From Incurvaria masculella (lineage: Eukaryota; Arthropoda; Insecta; Lepidoptera; Incurvariidae): a stretch of DNA of 64,000 nt. How positions within the stretch are numbered: the first letter of the stretch is position 1; each line of letters starts with the position of its first letter. The position numbers and the translations under genes are program-made. A model generated the notes under the pieces. The model saw only the letters and a program-made list of their open reading frames with translations. It made no database searches and had not been told where the DNA came from. The stretch lies in contig OX335642.1 in NCBI GenBank assembly GCA_946894095.1, positions 15,945,021 to 16,009,020 on the forward strand, given 5' to 3'. Below, piece by piece: positions 39,066 to 52,700 of this stretch.

Positions 39066-39769
39066 TTTGTTATTTTTTTATTTTCTAAGAACTCTCAGTG
39101 TCGCCTTCGTATTGAAACTTGGTCATTAATTTCACGAGAATCGGTTGAGAACTGTTGAGAAATGTGACCTGCGGGTCTACTAAATGATAATCTCACCTGT
39201 GAGTCACTGGTGAGTCACACAACTTTCTTCGTGGATATCATTTCATGATTACAAACATTTTGTGACTAACCGCTGACTCAAAGGTGAGAATCTCACGAGT
39301 TAGATCCGCTGTAAAGGAGAACACCTGGAAAGATTTACTTATTAATGTTTGCCCAAGCTGAAACGGAAAACCCCTCGCGCTTCGCTCGGTCAATTATTCG
39401 AATTATGTAGAGAGCGATGACACAACATACAGTTTTTCAGCGATGTCTTCAGGCGAAAACAAAGCGTCAACGTTTCAGAGCGCGTCACTCGCTACATGTA
39501 TATACCTACGTAATAGAGAAAACAAAAGTTAGGGACTGCCAGTAGCAGGATTACAAAAAAAAAAAACGATTCATAAATTCATAGTGAACAGGTAAAGGGG
39601 GAATTCACACAACGACAACGTGGTCTTAAATTGTGTCACTTTTAAGCAAAAAAAAATCTATCAAAATACTTAGATCTAAGTCAAAATATGAAAAACTTTG
39701 TCGTGAAGTAAAACAAATCCATAAAATATTAACTTACATACCCCATACATTATTTACCCCGTAGCCCGT

Positions 39770-40125
39770 GCCTAAGAAACGATCGATCAGACCCGGTCAA
39801 CTACCGGACACCATGGACGGAGATCGATCTCCGTGACCAATTTCCTCGTTGTCCGTGACTGACCCATAGCCATTATCCTTAGACCCATTACCTCTCTTCT
39901 CTGCAAAGTGATGGAGCGAATCATTTAAACCCTCATTTGATGAAGTACCTATCTATAGATAGCAATGAACTTCTCAGCGATCATCGATACGGATTTCGTC
40001 CGAATCGATCTGCTGGGGATCTCCTAATTTACTTCTTTCTCCTAGGCGATGCGCTTAAAAATCATGCGGAAGGTATGGCTATCGGCCCGGATATCGCGTC
40101 GGTTTTGACGTAAGCAAGCAAAGTA
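39770..40125 (+). pseudogene. Non-LTR reverse transcriptase fragment
   Basis: Broken frames give CKVMERII, then NELLSDHRYGFRPNRSAGDL and HAEGMAIGPDI, corresponding to the RT block YGFRP..S and the following strand of jockey/CR1-type LINEs. It is flanked by unrelated AT-rich DNA. Confidence 0.65.
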
Positions 40126-40139
40126 CTGACAACGCAGAT

Positions 40140-43100
40140 GAAAAAATGAGGGGCCATTCTGTACATGTTTTTTTTGCTCATATAAAAAGTTACCACATCT
40201 TCATAAATAAAACAAATGTTAATATTACTTTCAATTTTATTTCTAAATCTGATGAGGTAAACAAAATCTACTGCTACCAGGATGGGTGCCCACGGGCGAT
40301 TCTATAGAGCACACAAACAACCAATACTTCTGAAACACATTTGTATTTACATTCGATTCGACTCAAATGCGTTCCATTTTTGCGACGTATGCATTGCAGC
40401 GCAGCATATATAAGTTCATCTTCAAAGGCATTGAACTCAACTTTGAATATATCAAATATTGTGGATGCAATTTTGATTCCTATGGACATATAAATATATT
40501 TTGATTCATAATATTCTAAAGTGTTTGAACATTCATCTTATACATTTTTAGGCACATCGTTAAGTCTATATTTTTTGTTACTTTCGTTCCATCAATGTAT
40601 ATAGTAATATTTTTTTTGCATATTTTCATTCATTCACATAAATTGCTTTATTTTAAAGCTAATTTTACTTAAATATACGATACATGGTTAATATAGGCTT
40701 TAGATATGTTATACACACTAACTTACGTATATCGAGAAGTGAGAGACATCAAAAGAAAAATGACAAGAATAAAACATTTGAAAACTTAAAAAGACAACAT
40801 AACAATAAATAAATGAAAATAACAATGACTTAAGAGCATATATTTTTTTATACCATGACGGTGTAGATTATTACATATTTCTTGTTAATTGTGTTTTATA
40901 TATTTGTTCACTGGAAATAGAAAAAAACTGAACTGACTCAATGGAGATTTTGACTCTAATAAATGTTTATATGTTGGCTGAAAAGTTATTACATTAATGA
41001 CTAACATTATTATATGGCACATGGACTATTGGGAAAAATTAATAAAAGGAATTATGTTGAAGAAATGAATAGAATAAAAATAAAGCAAGCAAAAATCAAT
41101 AAATAACCGAGCATTAACAATACTGTATTCAGGAATAACTAATATTGCTTTAAAACTAGTGAACATCTCTAAATCTAAGCACGAATTATGAGATGTGCTT
41201 TTGGAAGTAAAATACTGAAGTATGATACATTTTATAGGAATTTTAATCACGGTTGTTTACATGACATATTTCATTTTGCAGTTCTGCAAACCGTGATCCG
41301 AAAGGTTGAGGACAAATGTATCATTTTATATACTAGTGGAAATATCACGTCTTACATAAATACGGATGGGGAATCTTTCACAGGAATGCACTAGTTGACA
41401 GTTGGATTTGTGTATGCGTGTGATGAGGGATAAAAACCTATCATATACATTTTTAGTACATATTTTTTTCCAAGATTGGTTCTCAATTTCTGTAAAGATA
41501 TATTAATAAAAAAAAATATTCAAATAAAAGTTTTTTACTGTACATTTTGTATTACTTAGCTATCGTTTCTCCGCTACAAATTATAGTGTTAAAATATGCG
41601 GCACATGAATGATTAGGTGGTAGGTAAGGTTACGATTTGTAAGGTTATGAAATAATACAAAAACAAACTCATGGCATATGATTATGGCCACTCTTTTGCA
41701 ATCACAAAAATATATTAGCACTTCGAAATGTGAACAATCATATTTTGTAGCTATGTACAATTGGTTCACCAATTACAAAACATACTACTATAACACTCAA
41801 ATTTAATTATGTAATTTTTGTTTATAATATTTACATATCTAATCAATTATTTTATTTTTAATTTTGTTTTAAAACCAGTTTCTGGCGCTTAAAATATTTT
41901 TGCTACATCTCACCAATCTTAACTGTAATTTTGTAGCATAAATATTTTTTATATCAATTATTTTATAACTATACGTGTGCCTTTGTACCATTTTAGTCTA
42001 GAAGAATTCATAATATTGTCATGGTTCGCTCGAGGCACATGGTGGTGTTTTCGGATTTTTCAATATACTTTTATTTTCTTATAACTAATCATATCATAAG
42101 TCAATCTTAACATTATTATTTCAATACCATTCGTAAAAATGTCTTTTCTCAGGGAATAAATACACAACTTAAATCTAGATTTTACAGTTGGTCAGGATTC
42201 AGGAAAAAAACTTGTTCATACGCGCATGTGCTGTATGGGTATCACTAGTTAATATATATTACTTTAAAATCTACTTAAAACTAGACCGATCCAGATCTTT
42301 GTTACATTTTTAGAATTTTCTGGACTTGTAGGAAAATCTCTTGAAAGTTTTTGGAAACGAAATAATAATATGGTAGGTATAAAATCAATGAGATATTCTG
42401 TCTTCTCTTTTTTTGCAAAATTGGTAGATCAGTGTTTTTTTAAACTACAAATTACTTGTATTCTTTTCAATATGTTAGGGTCCGCCAAGGCACAGGTTAG
42501 TACCGACAAATTAAATCTCGCTTGATCATATACATAATGGCGAACATATTATCGTTGCATTTCTATCTGCAGGTCAATTAATATAGTACATTTAAAAAAA
42601 ACAATGTTTTCATGTTTTTTTTCTGTTTTTCATACGTAATTTAGACGCATAAAGGTAAGAAAATAGATAATTGGAAACAAGGCACCACATGTATCGACAG
42701 TAGTTAAACGACGTAATTATGAAAAATATCCGTACCAGTTAGGGAGCGGCCAAATTTCACCCTCTGATATTTCAAAGTTTTGTTTCTTTCTTTCTAGTAA
42801 GTAAGTATACAAGGTACACTATGTTTATTTACAAATAATAGTCAATCGAGCAATAATATTCACACTAGAAAAATGAGCATGTTTGTAATGGACACATATT
42901 ACTCTAAGGCAGAATATTTATAAAAAACTTCGAAATTGCTTAACTTTTCAGTGGTGACAGGTAGTGTGTAGGCTATTTTGAAGGGTTTATTGCGATTCCA
43001 TAAAATTTTGATAAAAACTTATTAACAATGATTTTCGCCTTATATAGTGATTTGAAGGCGGGAAATGTGGAAAATTTTACTATTACTAATACTGTAAGTA

Positions 43101-43250
43101 TATAAATATAGTTAACACATTTTGCAACCACAAACTTCTAAAAAAGAACAAGCTGTTGATATACTTCAGAAATATCTTACACAACGCCTTCGCATTCCAG
43201 TTATTTCGTGGTATAATATACTTTTACCATGTCCTATCCATCCAATACAA
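40140..43250. other. AT-rich stretch, possible cas 3' UTR or spacer
   Basis: No coding, MITE or SINE content was recognised. It is rich in ATTTA, TTTTTA and AATAAA-like words on both strands. A long 3' UTR for cas is possible but not shown. Confidence 0.35.
42832..42991 (-). promoter_or_regulatory. cas: Possible cas polyadenylation signals
   Basis: Minus-strand AATAAA occurs at 42991-42986 and 42837-42832, about 600 to 750 nt past the long-form stop. The whole 40200-43250 stretch is AT-rich with many similar hexamers, so the true end cannot be chosen from sequence. Confidence 0.3.
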
Positions 43251-43264
43251 ATATCTCTAAATCT

Positions 43265-43570
43265 CCATAAGATGGCGTCACCACCCGGAGGTACTAGTCG
43301 AGGTACTAGTCGCGTTTAATAGAGCCTAAGGGGGACTGTGAATAACTAAAAGATGGCCTCGCGATCGCTGAGGTGTCAGTGACTTTCACTATTGGGGGGG
43401 CTGTGATTGCCACAAGATGGCGTAGTGGAGGCACTGGTACGAGTGGCGTTCAGGTGCGCAAATAGAGGGCTGTAAATAGCCACAAGATGGCGTCCTGGAG
43501 GAACGAGTACGAGTGGCATTCAGCTGTCAAAATGGAGCGTGCTGTGTATCGCCACATGAGGGCGTCGCGG
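43265..43570. repeat. Tandem units with AAGATGGCG motif, just after cas stop
   Basis: AAGATGGC(G/C) starts at 43269, 43350, 43414 and 43484, and a weaker form lies at 43551. Units are 64-81 bp and share GGAGG.AC...GAGTGGCGTTCAG and GGGCTGT. The GCCAT core on the cas strand resembles a Pho/YY1 site (inference). Confidence 0.6.
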
Positions 43571-43588
43571 TCGCGAAGGCGCGAGTGC

Positions 43589-43752
43589 TCAGTTGCCGGC
43601 GCTGGTCGAGGGCCCGTGGCCGTGGCCGGCCTCCTGGTGCTTGTACTTGTGCGACGTCATCTGCGACAGACCAAGTACGGCGAACCCGCACTGTAGGCAG
43701 TGGTAGTGGGTCTGCTTCTTGCTGTGCACGCACTGGGGCTCGAAGCCGCAAC
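43589..43752 (-). CDS. cas: cas exon 20: finger 12 and long-form stop
   Basis: [20 protein letters not shown] then [18 protein letters not shown], a final finger. It ends in a His/Gly-rich tail, [12 protein letters not shown], before TGA at 43591-43589. Acceptor GCGGCAG|GT. Confidence 0.92.
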
Positions 43753-46700
43753 CTGCCGCCAGAAACAAAGTCGTTAGGTTATGTGAATAGAAAATGTACT
43801 TAGTTAGGTGTCATCTGCTATGTGTTTACAAGCTCTCTGATAAGCACTGGAAGAAGCCCCAAGCCTTAAAGTGGCTTCTGTGTGAGTGATCCGTAGCCAG
43901 CGAGCATGGAAGGACGGGAGTAGCGATCGAAACTTATTCGTATAGCGGCACCGTAGCCACGAGTTAGTGGAAAACGTGTAACTGCACCTAGTTAAGTATT
44001 TAGCTTACGAATTTGGGACGCGCAACTTTGAATGTTCATAGCACTAAATAGCGTCCTGTGAAGTTCTTACTTGCCGTTAGAACTTAAGGTGTCCCTTCCC
44101 GGCGGGACTAACTCATTCGCGGGCAAGGTCGTGCTATTGCGCTCTAGGACCTTCTATGTTTCAAACATTAAGACAAGCTCCGTGTAATCAGGATGCAACA
44201 TGTCCACAAATCAGACAATGCGCATAGTGTTTGATTTGGTAAGATTTACGAAAATTTTAATTACAAAACGACTTCTAGCTAAAGGTAAATCACGACCTCT
44301 GTAGTCAAAAATCTAACAAAAACTAAATTAATCATATTTTTTCATAAAACAGGCTATGTCTGATGACTAATCATTTTAAGATGTATAGATTTTATCGTTG
44401 AGTAGAGTAATCCACCTCCAAAGTTATTGTATAAAACACGCGAAAAAATCGAATTTTTAGACCTTATAACATAATTGGGCAATGCCCACGGTCATCAGAC
44501 ATCTAGTTCAATCAAATAAAGCTACTTTGAGGAACATTTTGGATCTCTGATAGGAAATATGGGCGTGATCTTCTTTCCCCGTTTGTATGGGGAGTTGAGT
44601 GGGAAGCGAAATCGTAAGCAGACTGACTCTCCAGCGGTGCTGACATTGTATGTAATTGGCTGCGCCGCCGCCCTGACAAACGAGTTTCGGTTGCTACTCC
44701 CGTCCTTCCATGCTAGCTGCCCTAGCCTAGCCTAAATAATCTAACCAAGTGATGCCTATGAATTCCAACATCCCTTATTTTGCGGGGAAAATGCACCTGC
44801 AAATGTGTGTAAAGGAACGAGTGCTTACCTTTGCTGGGCGGGAACTTGTCGAAGCCCGCCGCCTGTATGGAGTCCATCTTCTGGTGCTGGCGGCGGTGCG
44901 CGACCACCTTGTTGGTGTCCGTGCACACGAACTCGCACTTGAGGCAGTGGAAGTGCGACGCCTTGTTCTGGCCTGTACCTTCGGACAACAAACGGTTTTT
45001 AGTTGGCTGCTACTGCAGTATGGCTTAAGGGGCCTATATACAATAGCTAGGTAGAACCGCTCACATTTGTGATGAAATGCACTCATCCAACTATGAAGAG
45101 AAATAATGCTGTGCATGAAACATTGGGATTTGAAAACAAGTCGCCGCGTTCCTGAGCTAATAACCAAAGTCAAAGTCATAGTAGCTAAGGATTTAGTTTT
45201 GCAATTAATTGAATGTAATAACTATACGAGTACATAACAAAACATGCCATGAACAATGATCGGACCAAAGGGCCGGCATATTGAAACGGGACAGCTGCTA
45301 AGAGTCTTGGAACAGGGGTAACTAATTCTACAGAAAATCAGGTAATAGGTAATAACTATGGTTAATAAAGTGTGTTTTACCGAAGTTGGTTGCGTGCGCG
45401 CAGCCGGCACGGTTGCAATAGACGTTGGCGCGGTACTGCTGGAAGTCGCCTCCCATCAGCGTGTCCAACCTGCGCATGCACCATACATCACTTCATGTCA
45501 CACGATGTTGTCACAATATCACGCAGTCCAATATTTGCCCCTTGGTGCAATGAATGCGTTACCTGCTAGATCAACTCATTAGGTAGCTTCCGAATAGGAA
45601 TAAAAAGGCTTATTAGGCCGTACTTAAAATTAGAGATTTTTTGCGATTTGCAAATCGAATGGCTTATTTCTATTATTTTATTTAAGTTCAAATATATTAT
45701 GGAATGAACTCCCCTTCCGAGGTAATTCCCCGAAAGTACAACCTGGGGCCCTTAAAAAATAGTGTGAAGAAGCACCTGGCCGGCTGGCATGGTTTTCGAG
45801 CCCCAAAGAAAATTCGAAAACCCACCTCTCGTGCCGTGCTGTGTGCTGCACGAAGCGCGTCTTGTCGCAGAACGAGTAGCCGCAGTCCTTGCGCGTGCAA
45901 TGGAAGTGCGTCTGGTGTTCCCTGCATCAGTACGCACGACGTCAGACAAGATGGCTACCTCAAAACTACGCGATCTTCGATAAATTGGAAAAAGAAGCGC
46001 CTGTTTAGGAGCGGAAGGGCGCACAGGCTTTGGATCCTCTGCGAAAGCGCAATGTTTTATATCTTAAGACAACGGTTAGCAATCTTGTAGAATTGACAGT
46101 GAAGGCTATACTTTCAGGTAACAAAGGTTTCCCGGCATCTGTTCTCTTTGCGGGAAATTGGCAGATGGCGAATCTTAATCGAAGAAGTCTTTATGATTCC
46201 TTCGCGTCCAAACTCTTCAGATAGCCTGCGGTCTGATAGGACGCTTGCACGTAACCATTCTCCCGCCAATCTTTATTTTGAACGATTTTTCCAATTTCCT
46301 GGAAACTCTACTAATTAGAAAGCTGTAAAATACTCAGGTTTTGCAATAGTCCATCTATCACTCGACTTTGTTTCTTGATCACCTGTTACGTAAGTGCTTG
46401 ACCGGAGAAAAGTTTCATCATACCATTATTACTCCTTAAACTCAATATCATGTTGTTGGTACTAACTTTATTATCTACATATTCACACTCTTTCAAGTTT
46501 CTTTCTCACGGACGCCCGTTATCACTATGCTTTACAAAATCGGACACGACGACACAGGAGATTCGCATGCAACAGAAAACTTATCGAAATGTAACAGTGT
46601 ATACTACATACCTGTAGCCACAGTGCTGGTAGGCGCAGTCCTCGTTAAAGCGGAACCGAAGGTACCCCTCGGGAATAGGCTCGTCCTTCAGTACGCGCAT

Positions 46701-49700
46701 GTGCGGCCCGCGCGCGCCCGTCGCCCTGCGCGTGCGCACAAACAGTTTAGACCATACTCGCTGAAAGGTAAACCCAGGACGGGAGTGGCTACCGAAACTC
46801 ATTCTCGCCAAGGAAACCGCTCGAATCCGTCGCCAGTCATTAGATTATTGTATCACATTAAGGGGATCCTCGGCAAATTCGTTTTGGAAAGGAAACTATG
46901 AGGAGACATGTCCTGCAAATCGGTTATTGAATTCTAAAGTTATGGGACAAAACTCCAACGATAAATGAGCCAATATAACCGTTTAGGCTACAGGATGGGG
47001 ACATTTTTAATTCGACAATAAATCCTGCAAATTGATAATTTAATTCTAATGTTACTGACGTATAAGTAACCAACGATAAAGGAGAAAATGTGGAAAATTT
47101 CCCTCTATGTTGATTGCTCAAAAAGGAAGTAAAACACTCAACAGAGAGTCGAAACTGCATTTCGGGAGCAAAAGACAGTATCCGGTTCGGAGGACCATTT
47201 TTGAGCCCCTAGTCCGACTTCTCGCCTAAATTGGCGTTGACCCCAAACCGATCGACTAGCGTTTTCAAATGTATGGAGAATTGAGGAGTGCTCGCAGTGG
47301 GCGTTAAGCGAACTAACATTTGCAAGTCTGAGTTTGATTGGACAGCTTACTCATCCCCGCCATAAATAAGTTGACGTTGCCGTTTACGCCGACTCCCCGT
47401 TTTCATACAAATCGGTAGTCCGAGTATTTTGACAGGAGTAAAACCACAGGATAAATAGTAAAACGTATGAGTTTGAGGTTTTTATGTAAGCTCGAAGTTC
47501 TGTTAACGATAATTATCAGTCGGACCTGGAAAGATTATCTGTTGGTAAATATTTCTGTACTATCAGGTAAATGTTCATTACTTCTTCATGATAATGTCGG
47601 CGTCCTTGTCGGGTGGCAGCGGCGCGTGCTGGAGGAGACCAGCCTCCAGGAGCAGCTCGGGCGGGTACATCATCGGTGCGTACAGGGGGAACGGGGAGCC
47701 GCTGCGGACATAACACATTTCGGTATGAACATAACGCTAGTGGTGATAGAATAATGTGTACGAGGTTAGCTTGGAGCCTTTTCGGGCAATAATCGAAACA
47801 AAATTAAACTCCGTTTGGACAAAGAGCGGCTCGTAACTCAGGGGCGCGGAGCCTTATTTCTCATGCCAGAGAATTTCGTCGCGAATACTGTTTCATGGTT
47901 CGGAATCCATACAAAACTGTAGGTTCCTTTCCGGTACTGGTTGGCGACGCCTTCGACAGACTTACCCCTGTGAAAACAGCGCCATCTGAAGATGCGGGGG
48001 CAGCGCTGCGATTGAGGCCGTGTACTGCTGCTGAAGTTTTAGCTGCTCCTGAAGCCCCATGGCGCCCTTGCGAGCCGCGCCCATGGCATGCCCTACACCC
48101 ATCGCTGCCACACCCCCCATGGGAGACCCGACGCCACCCATGCCGCCGACGCCACCGGCAGACAGGTACTGCTGCAGGAGCAAGCTTTGCACAGCTTGTA
48201 CCTGCTGGATAAGAAGGCAAATTATCAGCATGTGAAAAATCCGCATGACGATTGCGGTAGGCTAAATAATTATCATGACAGTGACCTGTCTTTGTCTGGT
48301 ACCTACTTAAGAATAGCTTGTTTAGGCAGATATCTAGTTATGGAATGCGTTAGTTCATAAGGCTTAGTTAACATATGTTTGTTATTAATAAACGATGCCC
48401 TGATCTGGTTTGCTGCTATCTGTTCTTACACTTTCAAAATTGTCGGGTCTACATCGCCACAGATGAGTTTCATATGGGTATTTTTCTAGATCACTCCACC
48501 CAAATCTGCCCCAGCCGTCAACCTTTAAATCTTCCACTGAAGACTTAATCACCCTTTTAGTACGTTTAGAGTACGGAGGAGAAGGAGGGTTATGAATAGG
48601 AATGACAGAGTGTACGTAGGTAGGTACCTGCTCAGCAGGGTTGGGAGGCCTCTGCGTCGGTGACACGGGGTTGGCACCCGATGAGGTGGCTGTCGAGGGC
48701 AGGATTGAAATCTCCGGGTATTCTCGCTCCAGTGTCTCCTGCAAGATACCAACTTTGTTACTAACTATCACTTTCTTTGATAATACATCACAGAAAAACT
48801 ATGTTAAAACTATTTAGCTACTTGCAGAAATTAGATCTGTTCTATGTTTATGGATGAAATTTATTTTCAAAGTGGTGTATTTGGAGTACATCATCAAGAA
48901 TGGAAAAATGACTAATCCAAGAATGTGATTTAAATCACAGAAAAAACGAAACCGTACCTTTGTAGCAGCGAGTCCCATATTGCCAGAGTCCATGGCATTG
49001 CAGTGCTTCTTTACCATGTGCCCAAACAATAGTTTCAAGTCTATGTAAGCCTGGTTGCAGTGCGGGCAATGATAATGAAGATTCATCGCCCCGGACGACT
49101 TGTTCAGGGGGCACATCTGGTCGTGGCACGACGGAGGGATCGTGGGTCCCGACTTGGGAGTTTCCGCCTTTGGGAAGTCGATTCTGAGGGGCTTCAGATC
49201 CTTCGAGAGCGAGGAGTCGCAGAGGCTGCGCGGCGACGGTGAGGAGTTGTTGCTTTTAAGGTGTAACGACGGATAGAAGGTCCCTGTAGCTTTAACTACT
49301 GTAAGGAAACACGTTACACTTGTTAGACGATTGCACGATACACTAGTTAATAAAATGGAAAAACAGATGTATCTCTGCAGCAAGTGAAATTTATTAGGAA
49401 GCCGTTTATCTATGAATACCTCACCTGAGACGTTGAGAGCTCCATCCGAGTCCTTTTCAAAAGGCTCAGTCTTCATTGAGAAGTTAGCGGCGAATTCCCC
49501 AGACTCGTTCTTTGAAGAGCCGACGCTGTCGGTGTCTCGCTCCTTCAGCGAATAGTCCCTAGCCTCTTCTCTGTTTTCCTGTGGCGACTCCTCGATTTTG
49601 GGCGTTCCCCTTCCGTGCTTGTGTGTAACGAGGGCCGAGTACTGCGTAAGGATTGCAGGGCAGCTGCCTTGAGAGCAGTGAAAATGCGCGCGCAGCTGGT

Positions 49701-52700
49701 TTTTAAAACAGCTATTCCCACCGCACTGGTCGAAGCTGCCGTAATAGTCGAAGCCGTCTAGCAGCTGTATGATGGAGTGATTTTCCCTGACATGGGTCTC
49801 CAGAATGATGTAGTTTTCTCCAGAGAAGCTGCAATGCGCGCAGTGTAGATGGAGTCTACTCAATTTGAGAGGACAGTTGCTGTAGCTTTGGCTGCAGGCC
49901 TCAGGAACCGTGAACACGGTACAATTTTGGAACTTGATGGTCTGAAAAAAAAATACGTTATTTGGAAAACCTCTTACGTTTTATGTAATCTTAAAAAAAA
50001 TAACTCTAAGGCGGAATGGCATCAAGTATACTAAATTTATTTGATGCTTAAAACGTCAGACATCCATATATTTTTGTGCAGCAAAGAAAGAGATAACACG
50101 TATAATAGAGTTCATTGAAGTGAAACCAAAATATATGAAAATTAGTTCTTTCAAACGTAATTTTGAATCACATTTTTTTTGGAAGAATGCCTCTTTTGGC
50201 CCTAGTAGTTAAGTGTTCTCTTTGTTAGACTTACGTGCGTCCTATAGGTGTTTATCAACGAGTAAGACTCACCGTAAATTCCTCAAGGTAGGTAACAACC
50301 GGTGACGGCGGCAATATCGGTGGTTGGTTGCTTTTTGGCAATTTGAAAGACGTAAATATAGCCTGGGGTGAGACCTGAAATATAACATAGGCATAAGTCA
50401 CAAATGAAGACAAATACGATGTAATAATGATTCAATTTGACAGCAATTTAAAGTAATCTCACGCTGATATTATCAGTCCATACTTCGACCACTCGATTCT
50501 TTGGCGGCCTCCCTCGCTTCCGGCTGAACATTTCGTCCAAAGAACTCGAGGTCGTCGGCATGCTCTGCGCCGGAGTCGGTGCCAGGCCGAGCTGGGCTTG
50601 CAGGTTGGGCGCCGTCAGGTTGGGGGCCATTTGGGCCAGCTGCGCCAGGGTCGGGGGCAGGCTGCTCACTCCTTGGCCCAGCTGTGCCGCCACGTTTGGG
50701 TGCAGCTGTGCCGATAGTTGGGACGCCAGGTTGGGGGCCAATCTTGCGCCGAGGCTCGGCGATACAGGACCCATCATCGCGTGCTGTCGGTGGTGCTCTA
50801 GCCTCTTGAACGGCTGCTCCTCCGATGTCACAACTACTGCGCCACAATTTTCCTGTAAGTACCCATTCTGTTTGATTTCTATTTCCTTTATCGTTGTAAA
50901 GATAATATCCCCTTTTTACTCATTGATGATTTATTTTTAAATAGCTACGCTTCTATCTAAGTGACCTTTAAATCAAGTCTTGTGATAAGTATTTCCAGCA
51001 GTTATAACACAGTTATTATTCATCTGGCTTGCAGAAGCATTAGGCCCGATTTACATTAAGATTCTTGATCGTGCGATTAGTATGTTACTGATTGCACGAT
51101 CAAAAATCTACGCTAATACTCTAACTAAATAGCAAGAAATAATTACTTGTGAACATGTTCCCACACATCTTCTATTGCAGGGTTGCGCAGACATTAATGA
51201 TATTCGATACCATGCTATGGAATAGCATATTGAGTTTAGCATATCGAAAAAAAGCTTGCGTTTTTAGCATTCCATAATTGCATAAAGTGAGGCCGGCCCT
51301 AGTTGGTGAGTATTCGGTCGTTCTTATTAGGATCTGGGTTTGAGATCTAGGATCCAAGGTGCGACGGACTCACCCAGGTGCAGTGAGCGTGCGCAACGTC
51401 GCGGAGCTGTCGGCACGCGGCGGCGGGGCACGGGCTGCTCTTGTCGTACGTCACGAAGAACGCCTCCGTCACCTGCGCCTGCGCTTCGTGCTCGAGAGCG
51501 TGCTTCAGCATTGTGCCATGGCAGCTGCGCACAGTGGAATATGGACATTATTCTACTGGAACGTACATTGGAATATGGACATTATTGTACTAGAACGTAC
51601 ATTGGAATATGGACATTATTATACTGGAAAGTACATTGGAATATGGACATTATTATACTGGAACGAACAGTGGAATGTGGACATTATTATACTGGAACGT
51701 ACAGTGGAATGTGGTCATTATTATACTGGAACGAACAGTGGAATGTGGACATTATTATACTGGAACGTACAGTGGAATGTGGTCATTATTATACTGGAAC
51801 CCATTAATCCAGGGGCGGGTAGGCGTCCATGTCTTGTATGATCATGGGGGTTACTATGGTGAATTGACACGCCGGTGAACAGGCAAGTGAGTGATTAAAT
51901 CTCTTGTTAAGTTGCATTTCGTAATATTCTACAGCCCGTGGCGTAGGGGCTATAGGACTTGTCTTGCATGCGAGAGGTTGTGGGTGGTTCAAATCCGCGC
52001 CCCGGTTATCCACCACTTTGTCTCTTTCTAAATTGGATTCGTGCTATTCTTTACAAATTCGAGCTGATCCATGTTTCGGAACCCATGTAAAACTTAAGGT
52101 CCCCTTCCCCTCCTAGGTGGTAGAGTTAAGCCCACCCGGGTTAGTAGCACAGCATTGGATGAAACTATAGTTGAAGTGGCAATGAAAGATTGTCCGAGTT
52201 TTTCCTCCAGTTCAGTGTAGCCGTGCTTATGAAGGGAAAGTTCTGGCATGGAACCTAATTCCTTCGGGAATGGGGATATATTGGGCTAATATCATAATAG
52301 TAGTTTTGTGATACAAGCCGTTCATGTCAGGTTGCATAAAAAATGTTACTGGTAAATTTTAGTTCATTCGGTCTAATAACACGTCGTTTGACAGTTACCA
52401 TGGTACGAAATGCATTTAAACATCAGTTTTAATTACTTCTTCGCCTGTTCATCTGGCGAGTTAATTGACCATGGTAATTCTTCAGATGCGCTGCAATCTT
52501 TAGTCAACCAAAGTCTCCTGAATTCGCTCACCTATGCGCCATGTTGCAGTGCTCGGCTAGACAGTGGTAGTGGCGGTTCAAGGCGCTGCACTTCGAGCAT
52601 TTATCCTCCGCTTCCTTCCCTCCCGCGAAAGTCTCCACGTACTTCCTCGATATAACTTCTTCCATGAATAGCTGGTTCTGTGAAAACATTTCGTCTATAT

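Noticed and set aside
51340..51878. Overlapping frames with repeated tyrosine/isoleucine-rich units
   Set aside because: They are readings of the 34-bp minisatellite on the strand opposite to cas exon 8.
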